Assembly (NCBI GenBank): GCA_033439255.1
Contig: CM065892.1
Location: forward strand, 744,001-808,000
DNA from: Hericium rajendrae
Taxonomy: Eukaryota; Basidiomycota; Agaricomycetes; Russulales; Hericiaceae
Reading direction: 5' to 3'
DNA length: 64,000 nt
Both the position numbers and the translations under genes were made by a program. Of this stretch, positions 1 through 9,545 are shown piece after piece; position 1 is the stretch's first letter; each line of letters opens with the position of its first letter. A model generated the notes under the pieces. That model ran no database searches and was not told the origin of the DNA. It was given only the letters and a program-made list of their open reading frames with translations.

Positions 1-1009
1 GTCCCTCTCATCCCAATGGAAGGATCAGAAGGTGAGCCTGCATTCAGCAGAACGAACGAATAATGCGTACGCCATAAACACCGCCTTGCCATGCTCCGCG
101 TATACCTGGTTGTTTTCATGCTTGAGCGAAAGGTCATGACAAAACTTCGCGACACCGAGCTTCTCCCTGTTTAACATGAACCGACAAGCCCTGCACCATC
201 CTTTGAAGTTAGGCTGTGCATAACCACATATGCTGGAAGCGACCGCCGCCCGAGTGAGCGTGTACACCTGAGTTGAATTAACAGTCACCTACAGAAACTT
301 CCTACCACGCCGCATTGTGGGCAGGTTAGATCTTGCCTGGGAAGTAGCGCTGCTGACTCCAGCGGGTCAAAAACGATCCCGGTTCCATCGGCCCAGCTCC
401 TCTGGTGCTCTGTCGACGGCGTGAAAGAAAGAGGATCGCCAAGTACCTCCTGGAGATCCATCCTCTAAGCATGGCGCCGAGCCTCGAAAATCTGACTTAC
501 GAGCACATCAAAGAATACCTCCGGCCGCAACTCAGCCAAAGCGCAAAGGACGGGCAGGTGCATACAGTCCTCGGCATACCAGCTTCCACCGGGTCCTAAG
601 TCAGAGGCCTTCAAAGCGCAGAGAGCGTCTTACAACGGATTCAGCATGTACGCGTGCCACACCATCAGCACATCCAGCGGCGGCACATGCTGCGCGACCC
701 AGACCGCAGCGTCGCAGTCCACCAGCGTCTTCGGCCACCGCTCGAACCTAGCACCGCAATACGCCTCAGCATTGCGTTCCAACACCGGAAGATTGAGAAC
801 AGAACACTCAACCGTTCTACTGCCAGCCCGACGAACCACGTCCACCGCTGGGCGCCGTCTATTTGCTGCATGAGATCCAGAAGCCCGGGCACGTCACCCG
901 CCTCGACAGTCTGCCGTAGTTTATAAAGCGCATGGAGGAAGCGGAGGTGGAGTTTCAGTTGATGCACGTCTACCAGCAGGCTGTGGATCGAGCGGTTGCC
1001 GATGCGCAT
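1..1009 (-). CDS. GRDP-like (DUF1399) glycine-rich-domain protein, partial
   Basis: The gene reads leftward and runs off the window. Exons I can place are 813-1009, 634-747, 501-582, 293-449 and one from roughly 260 down to the left edge; the last two boundaries are less certain. The first junction joins an apparent frame change into AVERFERW through a 65-nt GT-AG intron, so no frameshift is needed. Visible family hallmarks are LKLHLRFLHALYKLR, the PPLDVLMVWHAYMLNP motif continuing after a 51-nt intron into WYAEDC, a Cys pair in LTCPQCG, and GYAQPNFKGWCRAC followed by REKLGVAKFCHD. Fungal and plant members of this family are soluble proteins of poorly known role; plant GRDPs are linked to stress and development. 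The start at 1009 is the first ATG of the readable exon, and an additional upstream exon is possible because homologues usually have a longer N-terminus. Confidence 0.8.
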
Positions 1010-1487
1010 TTGAAACAGTCCAGCTGCTCTGTACGCGTGGAATGATGTCTCCCGCGAAGCGCTGGGAAGAGGAAGAGTAGTTGTGCGACATAGGCCTATT
1101 GCTTATATTTAGGATTTCTGACAGGACGCGCCCATGCCGGCATGCACAAAGCGATGTGAGGCAACGCATCTGCTATGATATAGATGCATGACAACGGAAC
1201 CTAGGAGAGAGACCGGTGACGTGCTACGCTAGGACTCGGGTCCTAGCCATCAATAAGAACGTAAGTGATCATTGGGCAGTGCTCCATACCTTATTATATT
1301 CGAGAGCTGTCAAGACTTCTGAGGCGCTGTGGTGGGCGACGTCTGCAGGGGACCAGTGCAGCCTAATTCTGCTCACGACAGCCGCTTCCTGCAGTCCACG
1401 TGAAGAGTGCTTACAGCAGAGCAACCTTATGGTTACCCTCCCGAGTTAATTACTGGACAGCTATGTCAAGTCATGATGGCGAACGAG
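1010..1487. other. intergenic, 478 bp
   Basis: This lies between the GRDP-like gene start and the 3' end of the TMEM135-like gene. Both neighbours are transcribed leftward, so it should hold the GRDP promoter and any missing first exon. I see only short, unconvincing open frames and no RNA gene. Confidence 0.5.
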
Positions 1488-3828
1488 TCAATTAGGTCCA
1501 ATAAACTGGTACAATATCCGTCTAACAAATCCAGACAGATGCTGTGGATCATTCTGCAGAAAGAACACAATTAGTATCGCCAAACACAGCATATCAAAAG
1601 TCCATACCTGATACGTGCTCTGCGCAAGACCAAGTCCATCATCAGCACAAATTGTATCGGACAACAAAGTCGCTCCTTACCATGACCATGCCCATCCCAA
1701 TCGCAGTCAACTTTCACAGAAGACCATTAGTCACATGCTATGAATACTCAACAGGCACGCACCATCGCCTCTCCAAATTCTCCGGTACGAAAGACAAGGC
1801 CCTTTCCTCGAGCCATGATCCACGCGCTCTCGAGACCCTTCGGCAGCACGTACATAGCCAACTCACCGCGTCTCCGCTTTGCTTCCACGAAGAGGGACAG
1901 CCCGGACAGCAGGCCGCCCATCCAGAAGGACGTTTTGGAGATGAGGAAGTTGATGAGCCATTGCGGCGGCTTAACAAAGGACGACGACTCGCGCAGCGCC
2001 TTGAAGAGCTCATGGAGGTAGTGCTTGAAGCAGAAGAATGCTGTGCCAGGCAGACATGAACATATGGAACGGCATTCTCCTGTGATGTTACACGTACATT
2101 GGTAGATGACCACAAATGTAGCCAGGAATGCAGAGCTCCTTGACGTGCCCAAAAAAGCGCGCAGCAGCATCCGCGCGGGCTCTTTTGCGAAATCTTTCCG
2201 CTTGAACAGGAGCATGGGTATCAGATGCAGGGCACCATATACGGGCACCATCCATTTGAAGACAGATAAAAAGCGCAGTGGAGGCACGGCCAGACATGAG
2301 TCCTCTGCGGGATGAACTGCTGCGCAAGGGCCATAGTGGCTGGGCCAGATAGGCTGGGGAGCAGACGCAAGTGCTTCGTGCATTAGCAGCTCAGTGGCAT
2401 TCCCCGGTGCAATGTCCTGGACAATGAACAGTGTCGGTCAAACTTGACTTATATTTCAAGGATTTATCGAGCTCACATCTCGTCTGAGAAGGTTCGTAAT
2501 GTCTGAGAGCTTGAATTGCCCTGTGCGAACGAGATCTCTATTCATATTAACGGCTTCCACGGGGATCTTGCCTGCTTTATTGATCCTGACAACGGTTGAG
2601 GCCACGAGAAGAAAACGGGCAGACGTATGGAATATACTTACCAAGTGCTGTACGATCTTGGAAGGGTATCTGGTCGCAAGAGGAATCCATACATGATCTG
2701 GCCACACCTGAATGGAGCATGAGAATGGACGTCGGAGGAATGCTGGAGTACCTGGAAGATACGTACATAAGAGAGAAAACAATCACATCACCGTGAGGGA
2801 TGCGGAAGCCGTGTTTGACTGAGAAAGCATTGTAGGAGCCTTGAAGCCCACTGGAAAGCCAGGTCAATTAAGACTCAGACGCATATATCTCGGCGTCGCA
2901 CGTACCGAACAAATAGTTGCTGTGCAATGGTCGTTCGTCTGGACTTCTTCTCGAACAGGATCGCAAGACCGCCTGCTATGGAGCCCGCCACGATGGCATG
3001 CCACCGCCTGGTCTTCTTGCGGACCCAAACCTGGTGTACTTGCGCAGTTACAGAAAGCCGCGCATTGCGTCTTGCGGTGGGAGAGATTTGAGATCGTATA
3101 GGTGTGATTTCAGAACTTGAGGGCTCAGAATCCGATACAGCAGAGTCATTGCTGGTAAATTGGTACCTCGATCCGAACAATTGACGAGCTCGGACATCAA
3201 ATGGCACGTGTGGCGGAAAGAGGATGGGAAACGCGTTCAGAAGTATTCGATAGAGCGCGACAAAGGAACCTTGTGGAACAGGTCAGAGTCCCTCTTATAT
3301 CAGAAATGACGACAAGGCACATACCGAGCATGGCACCGGCACGAAATGAGTCCTCGCCCAGGAGAGCATGTTGGATTATGGCAATTCGGGCCTTTCTGAG
3401 TGCAGTGCCAAGACCAATACAACATGAATTTCAGTCGTGACGCGCAGAGATAAGAGCTCACCTCGACGCGCCCTTCAGCCGAACAGATGAAAGGACGAGG
3501 TTTACGCCCGAACGAATAGCGAATGCAATAGCTGCAGCTCCTGCCGATGTCAATGATGAATTTCAGCACCATCAATGGGGAAAATTATCGATCGAAATGA
3601 CGTACTGGCGCCCCCTCGTGTACCGTGCTCTATGCACTCCCACAAGTCGTGTATCTCTACTGCGGGCTCTCCACGGTTTCTCCAGACCATCTTGCGCGCC
3701 TCGCGCAGATGCTCTTCATAATTGGCTAGGACGACTAAGTTCTCGAACGATGCGATGGCGCGCCGCGGCGCTAGTGGGAGATATGTATATGAGGGCTTGC
3801 GGCCGAGTGGGGGAGGGTCGGGATTCAT
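1488..3828 (-). CDS. TMEM135: TMEM135-like membrane protein (Tim17/22/23-related)
   Basis: This multi-exon gene reads leftward from ATG 3828 to a stop at 1488-1490. The N-terminus contains ANYEEHLREARKMVWRNRGEP and DLWECIEHG; next come HALLGEDSFRAGAMLG and SFVALYRILLNAFP. A hydrophobic Tim17-like segment follows (RRWHAIVAGSIAGGLAILFE), then a Cys/His motif CAAVHPAEDSCL. A long membrane part comes next (VFKWMVPVYGALHLIP; FWMGGLLSGLSLFVEAKRRR; ELAMYVLPKGLESAW). The tail is assembled from very short exons: 1681-1710, a 12-nt exon 1608-1619 (STYQ), and 1488-1553 ending RRILYQFIGPN. Animal TMEM135 proteins act at peroxisomes and mitochondria in lipid and cholesterol handling and organelle dynamics; a similar organelle-membrane role here is inference. 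The fungal layout carries a Tim17-like segment on both sides of the Cys motif. Confidence 0.85.
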
Positions 3829-4644
3829 GACGGCGAAGGAATCCTAAACGGACATGGAGGTGGGGGAGAAGAGAAAGACGAGAGACGCGTGTCGGACACG
3901 CTGAAGCCGAGGTCTGACAGGCAGCAACAGCAGCATAATCACAGGCCCCAGCTGCAACTGATGCTCATCGTTACTCTGGGGCGGCGACCCCACTCCACTT
4001 TGGTAACATCCTCAATCGTTTATCACGCGCATTTATAATATAAATTATATTTCGTTCCCCAACAACTCGACGCAGAAACGATCGAGGTCATGCACTCGCC
4101 TCAATTGGGCGCGGGGCATCAAGTCCAGCCAAGTCCACTGAGCAAATCGAGACTTATGATAGGCCAACAGTACTACAATGGTACACTCAGCAAATCTGGT
4201 CGTACTACAGTCTATCACACGCGTCACGTAACAAAAAGCGCGATGAAGGACTGGTAGAGTCGAGCTAGTTGCATACATGAGAAAGAGGTCTCGAACAAGA
4301 CCAGAACTGTGCGGTGGTAATTCGGCGGAGTTTGGCGTGAGGACCCACAAGCAACGGACGTGGGACCCATTCACACACGTTACAAGTCATTTTGGCAATT
4401 TTTATTGGCTGTAGATACTTTCGGATAACAGCAATCGCTACAGTGAATGTGGGGGGTGGAGGGAGGTCCTGTTCGATGAGCAGTAGTCAGCACAGGCAAG
4501 AAAGACACGATTTTGTGACCGGAGAAAATCATAATAGTGTATAATGATTCCGGATAGACTGTTATCCTCAAAGAGCATCTCGGATGAGGGAGTCTGTTTT
4601 ATAATCCTACGACGGACCACACGGACCAGGAAATGCGCTCACCT
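3829..4644. other. intergenic, 816 bp
   Basis: This is bounded by the TMEM135-like start (promoter side near 3830) and the eS12 3' end. It contains only short incoherent ORFs on the minus strand. A GTGAGC directly after the eS12 stop region suggests its 3' UTR may be spliced. Nothing else is recognised. Confidence 0.5.
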
Positions 4645-5149
4645 TTAACGGCTCTTGAAATAGTCGTCGAGGACGTGGCGGCCCTCCGACTCGGCGCCGT
4701 ACTCCTTGACCACGACGCAGGAGCAGCCGACGACCTTGCGCGGGTTGCCCTCGCGGTCGATCTTGCAGAGACCGGCCCAGGTGCCGAGGACCTTGGCGTC
4801 TCCGACCTTGATCAGGGGGATCTTGTGCGTCGCGCACAGGGCCTCAATCAGCTTGATGTATTCCGCCTCCGTGCAGGTCTCGACGAGCACGCAGAGGTGA
4901 GCCTGGCGCCTGTCCAAGGCCTTCGCGCACTCGCGCAGGCCACGGGCAAGGCCGTCGTGGACCAAAGAGGTCTTCAGAACTTGCTGTACATTGTATTCGT
5001 GGGCATTAGCACGACGTGAAGGACTTGAATACCAAGCTGCGCACCTGAAGAGCATCCTCGACGGAAAGCTTTCCTTTGGGGGCCTCAGAGACCTCAGCCT
5101 CGACCTCCACGGCTTCTTCGACCTTGATTTCATCTCCAGCGTCAGACAT
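4645..5149 (-). CDS. RPS12: 40S ribosomal protein S12 (eS12)
   Basis: Two coding exons, 5045-5149 and 4645-4983, separated by a 61-nt intron, encode 147 residues, close to the usual 130-150 for eS12. The acidic N-terminus ([16 protein letters not shown]) leads into SVEDALQ, then [56 protein letters not shown] and [11 protein letters not shown] plus [13 protein letters not shown], all characteristic of the family. The protein is part of the small-subunit beak region. The ATG at 5149 lies one base after TAG, and a GTGAGT near 5206 suggests an intron in the 5' UTR ending right before the start codon, common in fungal ribosomal protein genes. It shares a 322-bp divergent promoter with SKI8. Confidence 0.95.
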
Positions 5150-5471
5150 CCTACGGTTCAAAACGACATGATCAGTAATTCGACACGACATTCATGTTCT
5201 CATACTCACTTTTATTTGTGGATTAGTGAGACTAAAGGCTACAGATGATGTCTTCGTCCGCTCTCGTTGATGTGAGGGAAAAAATAAGGTTCTACGCGGC
5301 AAGCTTCAAGTAGCGGCGTTGAGGCTCCGACCGGAGATTGCCAGAGCGGGGAACGGGCGCCTAGTCGCGCTGCATAGAACGCGTCTTCAGCGCTTCGGCT
5401 TCAGTACCTGTAGATATCCTCGCGTTTTCTGGTCTTCACTGCTGTATTTTGTCCGGGTTTGAGGTACTGAG
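5150..5471. promoter_or_regulatory. divergent promoter of RPS12 and SKI8
   Basis: The 322 bp separate the start codons of the leftward eS12 gene and the rightward SKI8 gene, so both must be driven from here. The eS12 side includes the probable 5'-UTR intron (about 5151-5207). No recognisable ORF is present. Confidence 0.55.
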
Positions 5472-6848
5472 ATGGTGCGTATTAGCTTCGCGTCTAGCGG
5501 TGTTACTCACATTCAGAACAGAGTTTGGCATTCCTACACGCGCTTGACTGCCAAGAACGTACGTACCTTCTGCCTCTCCGTCCTGAACTCAGCCCATTTG
5601 AAGTAAAGCGCACAGCGATGCAATCTGGGACATCGCATGGACGGGAACGGACACCACGATATCCGTCTCCGCAGAGGGCCACATCAAACAGTTCGACTCT
5701 ACCTCCGGCCAGGTACTCCGCGCTCTGCCTCCGCACCCGCTCGGCCTCGTGTCGCTGTCTGTCGACCCAACCGGCAAGCTTGCGCTGTTCAATGGCATTG
5801 AGGGCTTGACGCGCCTATGGGACCTCGAGACCGGCGAGATTGTCGGAAAGCACGAAAGCTATGTGCGTAGTGGGTCAGGAGCCACGGAACCTTGTAAGTT
5901 CCCGATCCGATGACTTTAAATTGTTACGGAGTCCATGCGGCGCCATTCTTCCGACATCAAACGCGCATATAGTATTCTGACGCATGGATGTAGCCTGGTC
6001 TGTGTCCCTCCACCCAAACGGCACCACATATGCGTCCACCGGCGGCTCAGGAAACGTGACGATCCATTCTGCTGAGCCGGGCACATTCGGCCAGACTCTA
6101 GCAACACTACCTAGCGGCCGGAATAAGTTCGGCTTGTACTGCAAGCATGTGCGTTGACCCTCTTCAGCGCATGCGACCCACCTTTCCGAATGACATAGTC
6201 GATGCAGTATGCTGACCAGTTGCGTGCGGATCATAGAGCCCAGACGGCCAAAGCGTAGCGCTATCCACGGAAACAGGCCAGATTTACATTTTCGACCTCA
6301 ACACCAACGCGCTCTCGGCGACATATACATCCCACGCCATGGCCGTCCGCTCTCTCGCCTGGTCGCACGACTCCCAAGTACGTCTTTTTTTTCATCCCCG
6401 TCCGGTCTGCTCGACGGCGAGCGCTCACCGCGCAGTAGCTTCTGATATCCGCATCCGAAGACAAGCGCCTCGTCCTGCACGACGTGCGCACCTCCGCGTC
6501 CGGCAAGCCCGGCTCCGGCGCCGTCGCCTCGCTGAGCGGCCACACGTCCTGGGTCCTGAGCGCCGACATATCGCCCGACGGGCGCCTCGCGCTCTCCGGG
6601 TAAGCCCCTCCGTACGATTCGAATCGTGCACGAGTGCAATCTGAGCGCATACATGCAGGTCTGCGGACAAGACGATCAAAGTGTGGGATTTGGCGGCGCG
6701 CGCGGCTGTGTCGACTATTCAGGACACGGGCGAGGTCTGGAGTGTCGCGTGGCGGCCGCAGGCGTCGGCGAGTGGCTCTGCGGGTGCGTTTGTGAGTGGA
6801 GGGGAGGATGGTGTTGTGCGGTGGTGGAGGGCCGCTGGGAGCGGTTGA
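5472..6848 (+). CDS. SKI8: WD40 protein SKI8 (WDR61/Rec14 homologue)
   Basis: This plus-strand gene has about seven exons. A minimal first exon (only the ATG, 5472-5474) appears to splice to 5522 to give an N-terminus of MSLAFLHALDCQ. WD-type repeats follow: HSDAIWDIAWTG..ISVSAEGHIKQFDSTSG, LGLVSLSVDPTGKLALFNG..RLWDLETGE, WSVSLHPNGTTYASTGGSG, SPDGQSVALSTETGQIYIFDL, LLISASEDKRLVLHDVR, HTSWVLSADISPDGRLALSG and KTIKVWDL, ending EDGVVRWWRAAGSG. This is a complete propeller of the SKI8 type. SKI8 is the scaffold of the Ski complex feeding the cytoplasmic exosome and, in several fungi, has a separate role in meiotic double-strand breaks. The assignment to SKI8 rather than another small WD40 protein rests on overall similarity and length. 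The ATG-only first exon is inferred from phase. Confidence 0.85.
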
Positions 6849-6956
6849 TTCTTGTTACGTTAAGCGTTAGTCGGACAGCAACTCGAATAGCTTGCGAGGG
6901 AATTTTTTGCATGGGCGCAAGGTAGAAGGCGTTTGTATTCGGGGGCAGGATGCAAA
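6849..6956. other. short 3' flank of SKI8
   Basis: Noncoding sequence between the SKI8 stop and the left arm of the inverted repeat. No feature seen. Confidence 0.4.
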
Positions 6957-7095
6957 GGTATATCCCATTAGACTCGTAACCTGTCCTTGTATGAGACATA
7001 GAAAGGCGGGCAATCTGTCGATACAAGGACTGGTAGATCTGGGTTTGAATCACTAGGACGCGCGTCGTGCCGGATTAGGATGACTTCACGTGATG
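6957..7095 (+). repeat. inverted repeat, left arm
   Basis: This arm, read on the plus strand, matches the minus strand of 8174-8308. Shared blocks in order are ATTAGAC, AGACATAGAAAGGCG, GCAATCTGTCG, GATCTGGGTTTGAAT, ACTAGGACGCGCG and GGATGACTTCACGTGATG. Spacing is nearly the same, with a few small indels. It includes the palindrome TCACGTGA. The arms point toward each other and end at an ATG. See the finding on this pair. Confidence 0.75.
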
Positions 7096-7518
7096 GAAAA
7101 AACGGTGTGACCACGTCGCGTCCTCGCGTCAACAGCCTATTCCTACTATATCTCGTCTCCCACTCACTCTATATTGCATTATAATACTCTACAGTCAATA
7201 TATGGTTAACGGATCATCTCGCGTAGTGCCGCACATAGATAGTACTATATCAAATATGTACCATTTCTATTCCAATTACAGTACATAGAATCCAGAAGAC
7301 CTCTGCATAGCGTGTCGCGCTATCATGCTGAGTATATCAGATTCAGATGCGAGCGCCAAGATCAGCCCAGTTGCACAGGGTATCAGTAATGTAACAAGCA
7401 CTGAATGCACCACTTCCGATGTATGCGTACTGACTTTCGCCGCAACACACACCACAGCATGTCAGCACTGCAGTCCACAAACAGGCAGCAGTGTCCAGTC
7501 GGGCCCCACGGCGACTGG
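7096..7518. other. sequence between repeat arm and decayed gene
   Basis: AT-rich stretch (ATATATAG, TATATGG) with no convincing ORF in the part nearest the left arm. A degenerate continuation of the neighbouring gene in another frame may occupy 7383-7518, but I cannot support it. Confidence 0.35.
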
Positions 7519-8176
7519 CTACCAGAAGCGCACCTCATCAGCTGGGGATCCCTTTGACACATCACGACGTTCAACGTCAGACTCGAGAACTGGAATCGTG
7601 CGTGAGCAGCGAAGCGCGCGACGAAAGGCAAAACACGTACGCCATTTCCAGTGTGAACACGTCCGCACGCTCGGCAATGAACATGTCAGTTGCCTGCCCA
7701 ATGTATTCCTGCTCCCACTTTAGCATCATATCCCGGCTCGTCGCCACGCTCTTCCAGTGCGTGGCCCTGTTCAACACAGCGCGCAGCCCGTCGAGCCACT
7801 CGCGCTTCCCATTCGTCAGCACGTACACGCGGTTGAGCCCCTTGCCTGTGGGTGAGTTGTGCACCATCATGACCTCCACCACGGTCTCATCGATTTTGGG
7901 AAAGCCGTGCTTGAGCACCTCCGCATGCCCCGCCAGCATCAGGTTGTCGTCTTCGCTGGGCAGCGGTGGCTCGAAGCGGTCGACGAACTCGGGCATCTCG
8001 TTGAAACCCTGGAAGCACGAATGGTAGCCCGCGAGCAGGCTGCAGTGCTCCTCTAAGTCACTGCGATGAATGTACAGTGCGAGCAGCGCGTGCAGGCGGT
8101 AAGTTGCACAGTATACAGGGAGGACAAGATCTTGAGACGCGTCGCGTCGAACATAGTACAGTAGGTCGCCGCGCAT
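7519..8176 (-). pseudogene. decayed O-fucosyltransferase-like gene
   Basis: A 200-residue minus-strand frame from ATG 8176 contains ALYIHRSDLEEHC, GYHSCFQGFNEMPEF, VYVLTNGKREWLDGL, WKSVATSRDMML and EQEYIGQATDMFIAERADVF. These match the layout I know for fungal GDP-fucose protein O-fucosyltransferase-like proteins (HIRRGDF.EHC early; WL..L..L; QA.DM.IAERA.VFIGNGFSSLTSN near the end). The expected next motif is present but out of frame: ACTGGAAATGG (GNG) is shifted by two bases, FSSLTLNVVM follows an in-phase acceptor, and the usual C-terminal end (DEVRFW, stop at 7519) is in yet another frame. Compared with full-length relatives the N-terminal half is missing. Either unusual splicing or, more likely, a 5'-truncated pseudogene. 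The ATG coincides with the inner end of the right inverted-repeat arm. Confidence 0.55.
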
Positions 8177-8308
8177 CACGTGAAGTCATCCGAAAAAGGA
8201 TATGGCGCGCGTCCTAGTAATTCAAACCCAGATCGACCGGTCTGTCTACGACAGATTGCTCGCCTTTCTATGTCTAGACAGACGGTCACCGGTCTAATAT
8301 CCCATACC
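8174..8308 (-). repeat. inverted repeat, right arm
   Basis: On the minus strand this matches 6957-7095 on the plus strand. The inner end is the ATG at 8174-8176 of the O-fucosyltransferase-like frame, so the arm occupies the place of that gene's promoter. It contains TCACGTGA next to the ATG. Confidence 0.75.
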
Positions 8309-8485
8309 TCACGGAGAGTATTGGATAGGAAGGACAACTGACCACACCCGGATATATGCATATCGATTCTGATCGATTCAACATCGGATTGCCTGGCGAC
8401 TGTACGACGGTGAAGATGATGTTACAATTGTTAATGGTTTACTGCTACAACCGCTGTGCAATGCAAAGTTCGAAGGCCCATCCCA

Positions 8486-9087
8486 TCAGACCCCGGACGT
8501 GCTCGGGCCACCCCTGTTGTCCAACATGCTCCCTCTTGACATGTTCATCGTTCCCCACTTTTCTGGGGGAACCCCCTCGCCCGCCTCGAGCTTGCCGTGC
8601 TCAAGGATGTGTTTGACCACCTCATCGTCCCTGTGAGTGCCAAAGATGGCGTCCAGCTCTTGTTTCGACGGCCGACCCAGGATACCTTGTGGTCCCTGAT
8701 CGGATCGTAGCATCTCGAAAGCTAGGTGACGGCGTGTGAGATACGGGATCATGGACATATCAGAAGGAGGAAATGCACAATCTACGACCTCGATTAATGG
8801 TATTGTTCTGTTCGGCCTATGGTCAGTACGAACGCCTCATATAGTGCGATGTGCATTTACGTGTCTGCGAGACGAGGCTGTCAGGATGAGCCACACATGA
8901 AACCAGGGATAATAACTCACCGCCCTCTTTCCACTTGTGATACTGTGGACGAACGCCCCGTGAGTAACGATATGTGCATGCGATAGGTATGAAGGACAAC
9001 CACCTCGGGACCGTTGACGATGACGAGGAAGACAAGGGTCGCGTTGGGATCGGGCTTGAAGATGACCTTGTGAAGCTGCTTGCCCAT
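8486..9087 (-). CDS. RTC3: RTC3/SBDS-domain protein (YHR087W-like)
   Basis: Start ATG at 9087 (MGKQLHKVIFKPDPNATL, then VFLVIVNGPEV). Short exons follow: YHKWKEGG, then TIPLIEVVD joined through a 57-nt GT-AG intron to SFEMLRSDQGPQGILGRPSK, then QELDAIFGT and DEVVKHILEHGK. This is the SBDS/SDO1 N-terminal (FYSH) fold, present alone in the yeast protein Rtc3, a small protein implicated in RNA metabolism and telomere-capping genetics. Without the intron, a stretch read straight through would insert foreign residues into the conserved VVDSF motif, so the intron is well supported. The region after HGK is less conserved and ends at a stop at 8486-8488. The protein is about 130 residues. Confidence 0.85.
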
Positions 9088-9545
9088 GGTTGGAGATGCG
9101 AGATGTGCGGGAATAGAGGGCGATTGTTGTGCAATGAGCGATGAGTATGAGGCTGAATGAAGACAAAGCCGGATGCTCGTGTGCGTATTTGAAGCAACCA
9201 GACCGTGACGTCATGGCCTTTGTGCCCCGTACCGGCAAAGCCCAGAGTGCGTCATCGAGACTCGACACCATTCCCATGCTGGACTCGGAGATGACTTGGG
9301 AGACGTCGCTTCCTATCCCGAGCGTTCAATGACTCCAATCGACATGATCAGTGCTGAGTGGAGTCGAAAGAATAGCTTAAGTATGCCAGCTCAAATATGG
9401 CACTCTAAAATCGCAATACATGCTATATGCGTCGAGGGCAGTCACATCGCGATCCCGCCTCACGTCGGCGTGTCGCAATTTGGGGGTGCGAGCTCGGTTC
9501 TGGTATAGTATGGACACCATGGATGAAATGCATCATAACGGAGGG
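9088..9545. other. intergenic, 458 bp
   Basis: This is bounded by the RTC3 start and the MLH3 stop, both transcribed leftward, so it holds the RTC3 promoter and the MLH3 3' UTR. Short open frames here have no recognisable motifs. Confidence 0.45.

Noticed and set aside
665-845. Possible frameshift in the GRDP-like gene
   Set aside because: A 65-nt GT-AG intron at 748-812 restores the family motif without any sequence error.
8486-8758. Extra 19-residue insertion in the RTC3 protein
   Set aside because: It is a 57-nt intron read through; splicing restores VVDSF followed by EMLRSDQG.
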